DNA of 64,000 nucleotides from Pectobacterium carotovorum (GTDB lineage: Bacteria > Pseudomonadota > Gammaproteobacteria > Enterobacterales > Enterobacteriaceae), in contig CP066552.1 of assembly GCA_016415585.1 (NCBI GenBank), positions 4,679,929-4,743,928 on the forward strand. The letters run 5' to 3'. Made by a program: the position numbers and the translations under genes. Each line of letters begins with the position of its first letter. Within the stretch, counting starts at the first letter, position 1. Positions 27,740-37,130 of the stretch are shown here, in pieces. The notes beneath the pieces were generated by a model. The model made no database searches. It was not told where the DNA came from and saw only the letters and a list, made by a program, of their open reading frames with translations.

Positions 27740-28582
27740 ATGACATACGTAGTTCACGGCGCAACTGGCGCACAAGGATCCCCCCTGTTTAGAAAATTGG
27801 TGGCTGAAGGTAAAAATGTAACGGCTGCGATTAGGCATCCACAAAATCTTGAATCGGGTTCAGCCGTAGCGGTGGATCTCACGTCCGTTCAATCCTTGGT
27901 TGCGGCGTACTTGGGTGCGAAAGGCGTTTTTATCCATTTGCCATTAGGGCCTGAAAGCCTGCGCCTGCAATATGCACAGAATATCGCAGAGGCAGTTGGG
28001 CTTGCCCGCCCAAAACGGGTGGTAATTTCTACTAGCGGATGGGTATTGGGTGATTCAGAGGATAAAAGTGCGCTAGCCGAATTGATCCGTGGAGTTGAAG
28101 CAACAGGCGTCTCTAGCGCGATAATTGCGCCACGTTTATATCTCGAAAATTTGCTGTTACCGATAGTGATTGAGGCAGTGAAAACTGAAGGCGTTCTCCC
28201 TTATCCACTACGAGCAGATTACCCAGTTTCCTGGTGTTCGCATCTGGATGTTGCTGATGTCGCAGCGGCACTTTTGATGAGCGATGCGATCACAGGCGTC
28301 GTTGAGATTGGTCAGTTACCGGCTGTTACTGGTGATGAACTTGCGAAATCATTCGCTAATCATTTGGGGCGAGAAGTCAGTTATACGAGTTTGACTCCGA
28401 AAGAATTTGGAGAGCGCTTGGCAGTATTGTTTGGTGCGGCGGTAGCGGCTGACGTTGTTGCAGGTTACGAAGCAAAAGCGCTAACCAAAGATTCTGCAAT
28501 CAATGTAAAAATAAGTGCGCAGCAACTATTGAGTATTCATCCGCGCACAGTCGAACAGTGGTTAGTTGATATTGGCGTGTAA
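27740..28582 (+). CDS. NmrA-like NAD(P)-binding oxidoreductase
   Basis: A 280-residue atypical short-chain dehydrogenase. The nucleotide-binding start is TYVVHGATGAQGSPLFRKLV (GxxGxxG), and the NmrA-like body includes PKRVVISTSGWVLGDSEDKS and APRLYLENLLLPIV. Start at the ATG at 27740 behind agagg; the upstream in-frame GTG is less likely. A quinone or aldehyde reductase role under control of the divergent HxlR regulator is inferred. It is only distantly similar to the qorB-like protein in this window. Confidence 0.87.
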   Translation: MTYVVHGATGAQGSPLFRKLVAEGKNVTAAIRHPQNLESGSAVAVDLTSVQSLVAAYLGAKGVFIHLPLGPESLRLQYAQNIAEAVGLARPKRVVISTSGWVLGDSEDKSALAELIRGVEATGVSSAIIAPRLYLENLLLPIVIEAVKTEGVLPYPLRADYPVSWCSHLDVADVAAALLMSDAITGVVEIGQLPAVTGDELAKSFANHLGREVSYTSLTPKEFGERLAVLFGAAVAADVVAGYEAKALTKDSAINVKISAQQLLSIHPRTVEQWLVDIGV

Positions 28583-29312
28583 AAAGTTATCGCCTTTCAT
28601 CACTAACACATGAAGAAACTGCCCCCCAGTCTTGCGACGTAGTGGATGAAAATCAGGTCAGATTGGGAGAGTCAAAGCCTGTTGAGTTCGATGATTATTA
28701 AGATTTTCTAATTATTGAAAATTGAACAGGGGTAATAAATTTGTTATTTATCCGCAATAATCGTGGAACGATAAGGGCTGCTGATTGAGGTCAATAGCCC
28801 TGTTTTATCGTGTTGATTGATCTGTTTTAAGCAAGAGTCCGTGGCTTTGATTACAGAAGCAAGCCACCAGCCAGCGTTTACTTGACGCCGGAGCATTGGT
28901 AGCGGTGTTGCCAGAGTTCGTACCACCGCCACGACAAGTTTCTTTGTTGCTTCCGCACCGCAGGCATATTGCACCACGGGTGGATGCTGTCATTAATTGG
29001 ATTATTCAAGTCACCCAGACGATGATAAAGGTAAGCTGACCACTGTCAGTATGAGAAAGATTGAGCTGCCAGAACGCTTACCATTAATTGAACCCATCGC
29101 CCGAGCCAATAGTTATGTCAGACGCCATTACCCTCGATCAACGCCGAATTTTTATTGCCGCTGCCGAGACGGGTAATACCGATCAATTAAGGATCGGCTG
29201 AACGCTCCAGTTATTGTGTAAAAATCCGAAAATCACCCTCGTTTCCGGATTTTTTTATGCTTATTGCTCAGGCTCTTAATCTTATCTCCTGCTAAAACGC
29301 CACCCGTAACCC
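28583..29312. other. Gene-poor scar with short fragments
   Basis: About 730 bp without an intact gene. A 28-codon reading frame at 29115-29201 (MSDAITLDQRRIFIAAAETG, then NTDQLRIG and stop) looks like the first repeat of an ankyrin-type protein cut short. A 77-codon minus frame at 28744-28977 has no recognisable domain. A terminator-like hairpin follows near 29219. The area looks like the residue of past insertions and deletions. Confidence 0.5.
29219..29257 (+). terminator. Rho-independent terminator in the scar region
   Basis: AAAATCCGAAAA pairs with TTTCCGGATTTTTT around a short loop, with one bulge, and ends in seven T. It follows the truncated ankyrin-like frame by 17 bp and probably belonged to the lost gene. 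Confidence 0.65.
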
Positions 29313-29555
29313 CTGACTTCTTTGGGTGACTTTCTTGACCCAGCGCTCATTTAACGTTGTCTTTAAGAGTCCGAGATTGTCACTCTGCATAAACATCGTC
29401 TCCCGCTGGAAATGATGGTCTGGTACATTGTGGGTATGGTGCTGGAGTGTAAAGATCCTCCTTATCAGATAGTTAACCGCCTTGATATTATGCTGCTGGC
29501 CTACAATCTGGTGAACTGTCAGATGAGAAAGATGGCGAGTCAGTTGCTTAACTGA
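29313..29555 (+). pseudogene. Relic of an IS4-family transposase
   Basis: One frame reads LTSLGDFLDPALI, stop, RCL, stop, ESEIVTLHKHRLPLEMMVWY and IVGMV, then PYQIVNRLDIML, and jumps to LAYNLVNCQMRKMASQLLN before a final stop. The first part matches the start of IS4-type transposases (LHKHRLPLEMMVW) and the last part matches their C-terminal AYNLVRxQM motif. Two nonsense codons (29352-29354 and 29364-29366) and a large internal deletion near 29490 show it is dead. I could not see terminal inverted repeats. Confidence 0.78.
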
Positions 29556-29629
29556 GTGGCATTCCCTTCAGCGATATCCAGATATTGTTGTTTGTTATTC
29601 ATCATGAACCCGTTAACGTTCTCAACCCA

Positions 29630-30856
29630 TTATTGCCAACGACGGAAAATCAGCGACGTATTGATGCCGCCAAAGGCGAAGTTATTAGACTGAATATAAT
29701 CAGTCTCAATATGGCGTGGCTCACCCATGATGTAATCCAGCTCGCCACAGTCTTCCGCAGGTTGCCGTAAATTAAGCGTCGGTGCAAACCACCCTTCACG
29801 CATCATTTCAATACTCATCCACGCTTCAAGCGCACCACAGGCGCCCAGCGTATGGCCGAAATAGCTTTTCAGCGACGAAATCGGTGTGGAGTTACCAAAC
29901 ACGGCGGCGGTAGCCTGGCTTTCTGCGACGTCACCCCGATCGGTTGCGGTTCCGTGTGCGCTGATATAACCCACATCACCGGGTTGCAAACCCGCGCAGC
30001 GCAGCGATCCTTCAATGCAAATCTGCATGGTTTCACGCTGGGGTTGCGTAATATGTGCCGCATCACAGTTGGTGTAAAACCCAACCAGTTCGGCATAAAT
30101 CGTTGCCCCACGCGCCAGAGCATGTTCAAGCTCTTCCAACACTAACGTACCCGCACCTTCCCCAATAACCAGACCGTCACGGCTTGTGTCAAAAGGAGAC
30201 GGCGTCGTTTCTGGCGCATCGTTGCGTTGGCTGGTGGCGAACAGCGTATCAAACACCGCCGCTTCTGACGGACACAGCTCTTCCGCACCGCCCGCCACCA
30301 TGACCGTCTGATAGCCATGACGAATCGCTTCCCAGGCGTAGCCAATCGCCTGACTTCCTGACGTACAGGCGCTGGATGTCGGAATCACACGGCCGCGCAG
30401 CCCGAAAAACAAGCCAGCATTCACCGCGGTGGTATGCGGCATCATCTGCACATAGGTCGTACCGGTAATATTATTGGTGTGCTTTTCTGTCAGCATGGTG
30501 GCGAATTCGCTCACCGGCCCTGTGCTGCCCGTTGATGAGCCGTAAGCAATGCCGGTTTCTCCGTTAGTCAGCACCGGATGACCAATCAACCCGGCCTGTT
30601 CCAGCGCCAGTTCGGTTGCTCGGGTTGCCATCAGAGACACGCGCCCCATCGAACGGATGCGCTTACGCGTGTAGTGTTCTGGCAAACTGAAGTGATCAAT
30701 CGGCGAGCCCAACTGTGTATTCAGGCCATCATAAATCTGCCATTCGGGCATCTTACGTATCGCATTGCGACCCGCACGCAACCCGTCCGAGACGCTTTCC
30801 CAGGATTCACCGAACGCGGTGACACCGCCCATTCCCGTTACCACGACACGACGCAT
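29630..30856 (-). CDS. apeR: ApeR, beta-ketoacyl-ACP synthase
   Basis: A 408-residue ketosynthase of the FabF type from the ATG at 30856 (RRVVVTGMGGVTAFGESWES). The active-site Cys lies in PTSSACTSGSQAIGYAWEAI, and the two His are in SAHGTATDRGDVAE and SYFGHTLGACGALE. It is the last gene of the aryl polyene cluster. In described clusters ApeR is a homodimeric ketosynthase thought to take part in the early elongation steps. Its start overlaps the apeQ stop by one base. Confidence 0.9.
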   Translation of the reverse strand: MRRVVVTGMGGVTAFGESWESVSDGLRAGRNAIRKMPEWQIYDGLNTQLGSPIDHFSLPEHYTRKRIRSMGRVSLMATRATELALEQAGLIGHPVLTNGETGIAYGSSTGSTGPVSEFATMLTEKHTNNITGTTYVQMMPHTTAVNAGLFFGLRGRVIPTSSACTSGSQAIGYAWEAIRHGYQTVMVAGGAEELCPSEAAVFDTLFATSQRNDAPETTPSPFDTSRDGLVIGEGAGTLVLEELEHALARGATIYAELVGFYTNCDAAHITQPQRETMQICIEGSLRCAGLQPGDVGYISAHGTATDRGDVAESQATAAVFGNSTPISSLKSYFGHTLGACGALEAWMSIEMMREGWFAPTLNLRQPAEDCGELDYIMGEPRHIETDYIQSNNFAFGGINTSLIFRRWQ

Positions 30857-31608
30857 CACAGCATCCCTCCATTAATAGAAATGACCTGACGCGTGACATA
30901 ACTCGCGATATCGGACATAAGATAACTCGCCAGCCCTGCGACTTCTTCCGCCTGACCCATGCGTTTCATGGGGATCATCTTCATGGCTTCTTCAACGGCG
31001 ACGGGCTCCATTTGAACCATGCCAGTATCAATCAAACCGGGAGCGATGCAGTTAACGGTGATTTTTCGCTTCGCCAGTTCGATAGCCAGCGCTTTCGTTG
31101 CGCCGATAATGCCCGCTTTTGCTGCACTGTAGTTGACCTGCCCCCGATTCCCCATGATCCCGGAAACAGAAGACAGCGTGATAATTCGCCCGCCTTTCCG
31201 CAGACCGATCATCGGCATCACACAGGGATGAATCACGTTATAGAAGCTGTCGAGATTGGTGTGAATGACGCTATCCCACGCCTGATCGTCGAGGGCGGGA
31301 AAAGCACCGTCACAGGTGATACCCGCATTACTGACCACGCCATAGTAGGCACCATACGCCTCAATATCCTGTTCGATCACGGTGCGACACGTTTCCCGAT
31401 CGGCAATATCGAAGCTGACAATACGGCCGGAACCGTTTTGTGCCGTAATCTGGCGTAAGGTTTCCTGCGCCCCGTTTTCATCACGGTGATAATGCACCAC
31501 CACGGTAAAACCATCCGCCGCCAGACGCAGCGCAATGGCTCGACCAATCCCCTTGCTGGCACCGGTCACTAACACGGAACGAGTCATGCTTGTTTTTCCG
31601 TCTGTCAT
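30856..31608 (-). CDS. apeQ: ApeQ, 3-ketoacyl-ACP reductase
   Basis: A 250-residue short-chain dehydrogenase of the FabG type. The NADPH motif is VTGASKGIGRAIALRL, the catalytic Ser is in ITLSSVSGIMG, and Tyr/Lys are in YSAAKAG. The start at 31608 overlaps the apeP stop by ATGA. A second in-frame ATG at 31587 is equally close to the fold. In aryl polyene synthesis ApeQ reduces the beta-keto group of the ACP-bound chain before dehydration. Confidence 0.93.
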   Translation of the reverse strand: MTDGKTSMTRSVLVTGASKGIGRAIALRLAADGFTVVVHYHRDENGAQETLRQITAQNGSGRIVSFDIADRETCRTVIEQDIEAYGAYYGVVSNAGITCDGAFPALDDQAWDSVIHTNLDSFYNVIHPCVMPMIGLRKGGRIITLSSVSGIMGNRGQVNYSAAKAGIIGATKALAIELAKRKITVNCIAPGLIDTGMVQMEPVAVEEAMKMIPMKRMGQAEEVAGLASYLMSDIASYVTRQVISINGGML

Positions 31609-32087
31609 AGTCGCTTTCCCTGTTCTAAAAGTGCTTTTAACTCATGTTCGTCAGGCTGATAGGTGTTCAACCGGCCAGAGGCATACGTCTCCCCGGCTAT
31701 CGCGATCTCACCCTCAAAGCTACCGATTTTATCGTCACGCATCAGCAGCGTAACGGTCACATCAAGTAGGGAGCCGGCAGGAAAATTATCCTGCTTGCAG
31801 CGATAACCCCGCCCACCCAGCAACATGCCGGGACGCGGCTTCTCTTGCAGCCCGCTGATTTGACGCCCGTGCCAGCCAGACCAGACCCCGATCGTTTGAG
31901 CAATAATTTCGATACCAAACCAAGCTGGCAGATGCCCCTGAGCATTCAGAAACGGTGCCAAAATGCTCTCGCGGCTGACTGCCACACGGCAGTGCGCGTG
32001 TTCATCATCAACATGGATCACCTTGTCCACCAGCACCATAGGGGCTGAATGGGGCAGATAAGCTGCCGCAGCCAGATACTCACTCAT
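31605..32087 (-). CDS. apeP: ApeP, hotdog-fold dehydratase subunit
   Basis: A 160-residue hotdog protein related to FabA/FabZ-like 3-hydroxy-acyl dehydratases. It starts MSEYLAAAAYLPHSAPMVLV, and the central helix region reads GHLPAWFGIEIIAQTIGVWS. In the characterised system ApeP pairs with ApeI to make the active heterodimeric dehydratase that introduces each double bond. It overlaps apeO by 8 nt and apeQ by 4 nt. Confidence 0.87.
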   Translation of the reverse strand: MSEYLAAAAYLPHSAPMVLVDKVIHVDDEHAHCRVAVSRESILAPFLNAQGHLPAWFGIEIIAQTIGVWSGWHGRQISGLQEKPRPGMLLGGRGYRCKQDNFPAGSLLDVTVTLLMRDDKIGSFEGEIAIAGETYASGRLNTYQPDEHELKALLEQGKRL

Positions 32088-33237
32088 GATTCGTCCCCAG
32101 GATCAGACACGTATTGTTGCCGCCAAACGCAAAAGAATTAGACAGAATGACCGAGCGGGTCAGCGGAGCTGGCTCACGGAGCAAGCCGCATGATGGCAGT
32201 GAGGCATCGGGGTGACTGCGTGAGAAATCTTGCGCGGGCAAAGGAAGATCCCGCGTCAGCAGCAGCCAGCAGATCGCGGCTTCACTAATCCCCGCCGCTC
32301 CCAGCGTATGGCCGGTAAGGTGTTTGGTTGAGCTACAAGGCACGCCATCGCCAAAAACGGCGTGAACCACATTGGCTTCAATCTGGTCATTCAGGCGCGT
32401 GGCGGTACCGTGTAAATTGATATAGCCCACATCCTCGGGCTGCAATCCCGCTTGCGACAACGCCATAGTTATCGCGCGAATTGCCCCTTCGCCTTCTGGG
32501 TGTGGTGCTGACATATGGTAAGCATCTGATGATTCTCCGACACCCAATACCGCCACGCGATCGGGCTGCGGCCCGATCAGCATAAGCGCCACGCCTTCAC
32601 CGATGGTGATCCCGTTACGTTCTTCGCTGAACGGCTGGCAGCGCGTTGAAGATAGCGATTCAAGGCTATCGAAGCCATTTAGCGGCATACGGCTCAGCGT
32701 ATCCGCGCCGCCAACGATAGCTACATCCACCAGCCCGGCATCAATCAATCGTTTACCGCTGATCAGCGCTCTGGCGCTGGAAGAGCAAGCAGTTGATATG
32801 GTGTAAGCGGGTCCATTTAACTTCAGATAGGCAGCCAGAAATCGGGAAGGATCGCCAAGTTCCTGCTGCGCATAGTGATAAGTGGAAATATTGTCGCTGA
32901 CGTAACGATCGGCCTCATCCAACCCTGAGGTGCTGGTGCCCAAAATCACCGCTACCCGGTCGGAGCCAAACTGCGCGATAGCCGCGTCAACCTGAGGCCG
33001 AATTTGCTCCAATGCGGCGAGCAATAGCTGGTTATTACGGCTGTTATGCGCCGCTAATTCTACTGGGATAACCGGTAATTCTGCATCCACCTTCCCTGTC
33101 CAACAGGGTTTATCGTGCAGCAGCCATCCGGTATCAGGGCGCATGCTCGGCGCATGACCGCTAGCAAGGTTATCGGCAATCTCATCCAGATTATTGCCCA
33201 GCGCATTCAGCGCCCCGACAGCGTTAATGTAAATCAT
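32080..33237 (-). CDS. apeO: ApeO, beta-ketoacyl-ACP synthase
   Basis: A 385-residue ketosynthase. The active-site Cys is in ISTACSSSARALISG, His residues are in NLHGTATRLNDQIE and KHLTGHTLGAAG, and the FGGNN end motif is present. ApeO is the catalytic partner of the chain-length-factor-like ApeC in described aryl polyene systems and extends the polyene chain with malonyl units on ACP. It is followed 2 bp upstream by apeN in the operon order. Confidence 0.9.
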   Translation of the reverse strand: MIYINAVGALNALGNNLDEIADNLASGHAPSMRPDTGWLLHDKPCWTGKVDAELPVIPVELAAHNSRNNQLLLAALEQIRPQVDAAIAQFGSDRVAVILGTSTSGLDEADRYVSDNISTYHYAQQELGDPSRFLAAYLKLNGPAYTISTACSSSARALISGKRLIDAGLVDVAIVGGADTLSRMPLNGFDSLESLSSTRCQPFSEERNGITIGEGVALMLIGPQPDRVAVLGVGESSDAYHMSAPHPEGEGAIRAITMALSQAGLQPEDVGYINLHGTATRLNDQIEANVVHAVFGDGVPCSSTKHLTGHTLGAAGISEAAICWLLLTRDLPLPAQDFSRSHPDASLPSCGLLREPAPLTRSVILSNSFAFGGNNTCLILGTNHE

Positions 33238-33238
33238 G

Positions 33239-33814
33239 CTAGCTATCCAGATGTTGAATCACGATGTGATAACCAAAGACGAATTGCTGAACGCTCATCG
33301 GCACGCGCTGGTTATTCCGCGTCATATAGCGAATTTCCGTAATCAGCGTGCCGCGATCGTCACGCAGCTGTCTCTTATCCTCGCTATCTTTCAGCGTCCA
33401 ACCCGCTGGTAGCTGCGTCTTCCACACGGCGATCGGCCAGTGGCTCAGCATGATATCCGCCAGAACCTGACTGGCTGGTGGCAACTGCGGCAGGACGATG
33501 GACTGTTCAGTATGAACACCCTGCGCATCGTAGGTGACTTTAAACAGACGAATACCGATAGAGGAAAGCCCGACCAGAGAAAGCTGCTTATCATCGGCAT
33601 TCAGCATTACCAGCAGCGATTGCTGCTTACCGTCAAAGGTGCCCGTCAATAGCTGCTGTTCGTTGACCGACGGGGTAATGGCTGGTGCGGGTAGCGTGAC
33701 TTTCACACCCGGTTTGAGCCACGCCTGTGGGCGGTTATCATCATGCTGTTTGCTGGCACAGCTGCTTAGCAGCAGCACACCAATAAGCAGAAGCCCACGT
33801 CGCAATAATGTCAT
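33239..33814 (-). CDS. apeN: ApeN, DUF3261 lipoprotein
   Basis: A 191-residue lipoprotein with signal peptide LLRRGLLLIGVLLLSSC (lipobox LSSC) and the DUF3261 pattern (KLSLVGLSS-like KQLSLVGLSSIGIRLFKVTY). It is found in nearly all aryl polyene clusters between the MMPL exporter and a ketosynthase, and probably helps move or anchor the finished aryl polyene lipid at the outer membrane. The precise role is not known. Start overlaps the apeM stop by ATGA. Confidence 0.83.
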   Translation of the reverse strand: MTLLRRGLLLIGVLLLSSCASKQHDDNRPQAWLKPGVKVTLPAPAITPSVNEQQLLTGTFDGKQQSLLVMLNADDKQLSLVGLSSIGIRLFKVTYDAQGVHTEQSIVLPQLPPASQVLADIMLSHWPIAVWKTQLPAGWTLKDSEDKRQLRDDRGTLITEIRYMTRNNQRVPMSVQQFVFGYHIVIQHLDS

Positions 33815-36132
33815 TTTCGTTTCCCTTTTGAATCAGGCAACGCCAGAGGCGCCAGCAAGAAGGCGATAAAAATACCGCTACAAAGCACAATCCCGAAGCT
33901 GCTGATGGCCTGAGTGCTGCTGAAAACCAACATACCCAGCGTCAGCAGGGCAACGCACATCGCCAGCGTCACCGCCAGCAGCGAGGTCATCGGTGTACCG
34001 CGTGGGTTGCTGAAAAACAGCGTGTAATTGATGCCGATGCCCAGCACCAGAACCAGCGCCAACAATGAGAACAGGTTCAGCGAATGACCGCTCAACGCCA
34101 GCACCGCCAGTCCGCCGCCCAGCGACAGCACCGACGGCACCACATTGACTAATCCACGGCGCAGTCCAAGACGAATCATGTAGCTCAGCGCAATCACCGC
34201 CAGCGCTGCCATCAACAACCATCCCAGCATGACGCGGTAGAAACCGAACAGGGCATCGAATGTCCCTTTTCTGTCGATCCATTCCACGCCCGGCAATGTT
34301 TTGGCCATCTGTCCTAGCGCAGAGCTATCGCTCACGCCACTTACCGGAACCAGAACACCGCTTTTCCCATTAGGTAACGTCAACCACAGCAGTCGCCACC
34401 CTTCACTGATCGGGCTATCGAGCCAGCGCTCCGGTGTGACCGGCATCGGTCGCACATCCGGCATCGCCACATCAACGCCCGTGCCTTTAAGACGCTCGAT
34501 AACCGCCGGTGCGGCAGACGCAATAAGCTGACTATCGCGCTGTTGCTGAGCCTGAGAAGAAAGCGGCAGTAACCGGAACTGCTTTAGCCACGTTTGTTGC
34601 TGCGCGTCACGCAGTTTAGGCGCGAGCTGTTCCAGACGCAGCAATGTCTCCTCTGCGCTGTCGCCGTAGACGACAAACCAGGTTTGATCGGCGCTCTGTC
34701 CCGTTAACGCTGTCAACTGCCGCTCTTGCTGCATCAGATCCTGCGGCAACGCCTGTAGCTGGGAGATATCATCATTGACCTCCAGCCGCAGCAGCCCCAC
34801 GACAGAAAGCACCAGCAGCGCAAGCGGGATCCCGAAACGTACGCCACGCTGACGCCGCCACGCGGCCAGCCAGCGCCCCATCAGCACCATCGCGGGAACA
34901 GGTCTAACTGGCAGTCCCTTAACCAGAAAAGGATACCAGCACACCACAGTCAGACAGGAGGCGGTCAGCCCGGTTGCGGCGAACACCGCCAACTGCTGTA
35001 AGCCGGGGAACGGTGCCAGCGCCATAATCAAGTAAGCCACCACCGCCGTTCCCAGCGCGAGCAGAAGCGCGGGCAGCACTTTTTTCAGGCTTTCCATCGC
35101 GGAAACATGGCCGCCGTGGACCATCCGTTCGGTCAAATAATAGAGCGTATAATCCGCTGAAATCCCGACGATGCTGATACTCATGACCAGCGTCATCAAA
35201 TGCAGTTCACCGAACAGCAGCAGCGTAAAGACCGTGCCTGCCAGCGCACCGATGCCGACCGATAATCCACATAACAGCAGCGGGCGCGGTGAACGAAACA
35301 CAAAGAAGATCAGCAACAGAACGCCCGCCACGGTGGCGACACCAAGGGTAGAGACATCCTGTCTGGCTTGTTGGCTGGCATAGTTGCTGAACAGTACTGT
35401 CCCGCGAGTGAGCACGTCGGCATCAGGGAATGTGGCCTTGAGATCGCGTTCAAGGACATCTAATTGATCAACCAGTTGCTGGTTACGCGCCATGTCAAAC
35501 GAGCCAGCGCTAAGCTCACCGTGCAGAAAGTACCAGATGCGGCCTTCTGCATCTTTTGTCGTTAACCAACCTTGCGACAACCCCAACTGACTGGCATTTT
35601 GCTGCAACGCCAGTTGGGAACCGCGCACCAGCATCAAAGGGTCGTGATTTAACTCTTTACCGCTCACGCCAGCAAACGCGGAATAAAGCTGTGCCAGCAC
35701 CCAATCGGCCTGCGCCGCACCACCATTCTCCAGCCGCGCGCGCGTGACGGGATCGACCAGACCATTGCGATGTTCAAAAACGAATTTCCCCCATCGCTGC
35801 TGCTGTTCAGCATCAATAGGGCCATTAACCTGCTGTAGATCGGGAAGCGCACGCAGGTGTTTCAACCACCAGTCCGCTACCGCGGGTTCCGCCTGCTTGC
35901 CCGGCGTCACTAGCCACACCATCTGCCGATCGAGACGCTGCATAAAGCCTTGCTGTAGCTCCGGGGGAAGTGCGCCCATCGACTGCTTAGGCAACAGAGC
36001 CAATACACTACTGTTGATCTGCGCCTTCGGTAGCAGCAGCGCCAGCGCCGCGATCAGCGCAACACAGCAGCCAATCCAAACCCGCGCCGCGCGACGAATG
36101 CCGTCAGAAAACGAAACGCTGTTGCTCATCAT
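33811..36132 (-). CDS. apeM: ApeM, MMPL-family exporter
   Basis: A 773-residue inner-membrane protein of the RND/MMPL family. Two sets of helices each follow a large periplasmic loop; motifs such as ISIVGISADYTLYYLTERMV and VLGIGINYTLFFSNPRGTPM match the fourth helix of each half. It has 12 predicted helices. In aryl polyene clusters it is thought to export the lipid-linked pigment towards the outer membrane with ApeL and ApeN. The gene overlaps apeL by 29 nt. Confidence 0.88.
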   Translation of the reverse strand: MMSNSVSFSDGIRRAARVWIGCCVALIAALALLLPKAQINSSVLALLPKQSMGALPPELQQGFMQRLDRQMVWLVTPGKQAEPAVADWWLKHLRALPDLQQVNGPIDAEQQQRWGKFVFEHRNGLVDPVTRARLENGGAAQADWVLAQLYSAFAGVSGKELNHDPLMLVRGSQLALQQNASQLGLSQGWLTTKDAEGRIWYFLHGELSAGSFDMARNQQLVDQLDVLERDLKATFPDADVLTRGTVLFSNYASQQARQDVSTLGVATVAGVLLLIFFVFRSPRPLLLCGLSVGIGALAGTVFTLLLFGELHLMTLVMSISIVGISADYTLYYLTERMVHGGHVSAMESLKKVLPALLLALGTAVVAYLIMALAPFPGLQQLAVFAATGLTASCLTVVCWYPFLVKGLPVRPVPAMVLMGRWLAAWRRQRGVRFGIPLALLVLSVVGLLRLEVNDDISQLQALPQDLMQQERQLTALTGQSADQTWFVVYGDSAEETLLRLEQLAPKLRDAQQQTWLKQFRLLPLSSQAQQQRDSQLIASAAPAVIERLKGTGVDVAMPDVRPMPVTPERWLDSPISEGWRLLWLTLPNGKSGVLVPVSGVSDSSALGQMAKTLPGVEWIDRKGTFDALFGFYRVMLGWLLMAALAVIALSYMIRLGLRRGLVNVVPSVLSLGGGLAVLALSGHSLNLFSLLALVLVLGIGINYTLFFSNPRGTPMTSLLAVTLAMCVALLTLGMLVFSSTQAISSFGIVLCSGIFIAFLLAPLALPDSKGKRK

Positions 36133-36709
36133 CGCTCAACATCCGGGGTTCAATCCGCTGATTGCTCAGCGTAATTCGGGTCATGTCGCCTTGGCGATCA
36201 TCCAGCGCAATGCCGTCAAGAAACTCACCGCCGTTCAGCGTAATGGTGTTGAACAGTTTATCTAACGGCGACGTTTTGGGCGTCAGCACCAGTCTCCACT
36301 GTTGCTGACCGAGATCGGTAAAATCGATGGAAAAATTCTGCTCTAATACGTGACGATCGGCCTGAAACAAGGCACGTAACAGGTGGTTAAACTGAAACAT
36401 CTGTGGATTGCTTTCCGCCGTAACGATCTGCGGCGCTTGCCCGTTCATTACCTGAACCATCCGCGTTTCGTCCAACACCATCGTCAGCGGAAACGGCGTG
36501 GCCTGATGCCACCACAGCCCTTTATCCTGCGCGATTAACAGCTGCCCACCGGATTTCAGCGGCTTTGCCATCCCCTTTATTTCACGCAGTTGGGTGAAAT
36601 CAGCCCGCACAACAGGCTGGCTACTGAACCGTTGTTGTAAATCATCCAGCGTAACGGCCTGCGCCATACCGCTCAACAGCACAAAAACCGCGACAATCAG
36701 TCGTATCAT
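36104..36709 (-). CDS. apeL: ApeL, LolA-like carrier
   Basis: A 201-residue secreted protein. The signal peptide MIRLIVAVFVLLSGMAQA is followed by VTLDDLQQRFSSQPVVRADF, the LolA-type start, and GGQLLIAQDKGLWWHQATPF. Its relatives are periplasmic carriers of lipids or lipoproteins. In this cluster it likely ferries the aryl polyene between ApeM and the outer membrane. The start overlaps the apeK stop by 4 nt. Confidence 0.87.
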   Translation of the reverse strand: MIRLIVAVFVLLSGMAQAVTLDDLQQRFSSQPVVRADFTQLREIKGMAKPLKSGGQLLIAQDKGLWWHQATPFPLTMVLDETRMVQVMNGQAPQIVTAESNPQMFQFNHLLRALFQADRHVLEQNFSIDFTDLGQQQWRLVLTPKTSPLDKLFNTITLNGGEFLDGIALDDRQGDMTRITLSNQRIEPRMLSDDEQQRFVF

Positions 36710-37128
36710 GGCGTCACTCCAAGGCGCTCAAACAAAATGGGGGGAGAAACAAAACTCAGCTCGCGGCATCCTTCCTGTACCGCGACCTGAATCGTATAGC
36801 CGGTCGTGGCACGTTGGCCGCTTTCAACATCGAAAATCTGGTAGGCGATACGCAAACGATTCTCGACTTCCTCGATAGTGGCGCGAATGCGAATGCGCTG
36901 CTCGTAAGTCAGCGCCGCACGGTATTTCACCCGCGTATCGACCACCGGCCATACATAGCCAGAGGCCTGCATTTCGCGATAGCCGTAGTTAAATTTGCTA
37001 AGCAGCGCCTCGCGCGCGACTTCAAAAAAACGAAAGTAGTTACCGTGCCACACCACGCCCATCGGATCGCAGTCATGGAAAGATACCGTCAGTTCAACTT
37101 CATGGCTTAAGCGGGAATCGTTTAGCAC
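36706..37128 (-). CDS. apeK: ApeK, hotdog thioesterase
   Basis: A 140-residue hotdog thioesterase of the 4-hydroxybenzoyl-CoA/YbgC type. The key segment is FHDCDPMGVVWHGNYFRFFE, in which the Asp-x-x-G-x-V-x-x-x-x-Y pattern holds the catalytic Asp. It probably releases or edits the ACP-bound chain. It begins 2 bp after the end of apeJ and overlaps apeL. Confidence 0.88.
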   Translation of the reverse strand: MLNDSRLSHEVELTVSFHDCDPMGVVWHGNYFRFFEVAREALLSKFNYGYREMQASGYVWPVVDTRVKYRAALTYEQRIRIRATIEEVENRLRIAYQIFDVESGQRATTGYTIQVAVQEGCRELSFVSPPILFERLGVTP

Positions 37129-37130
37129 CC

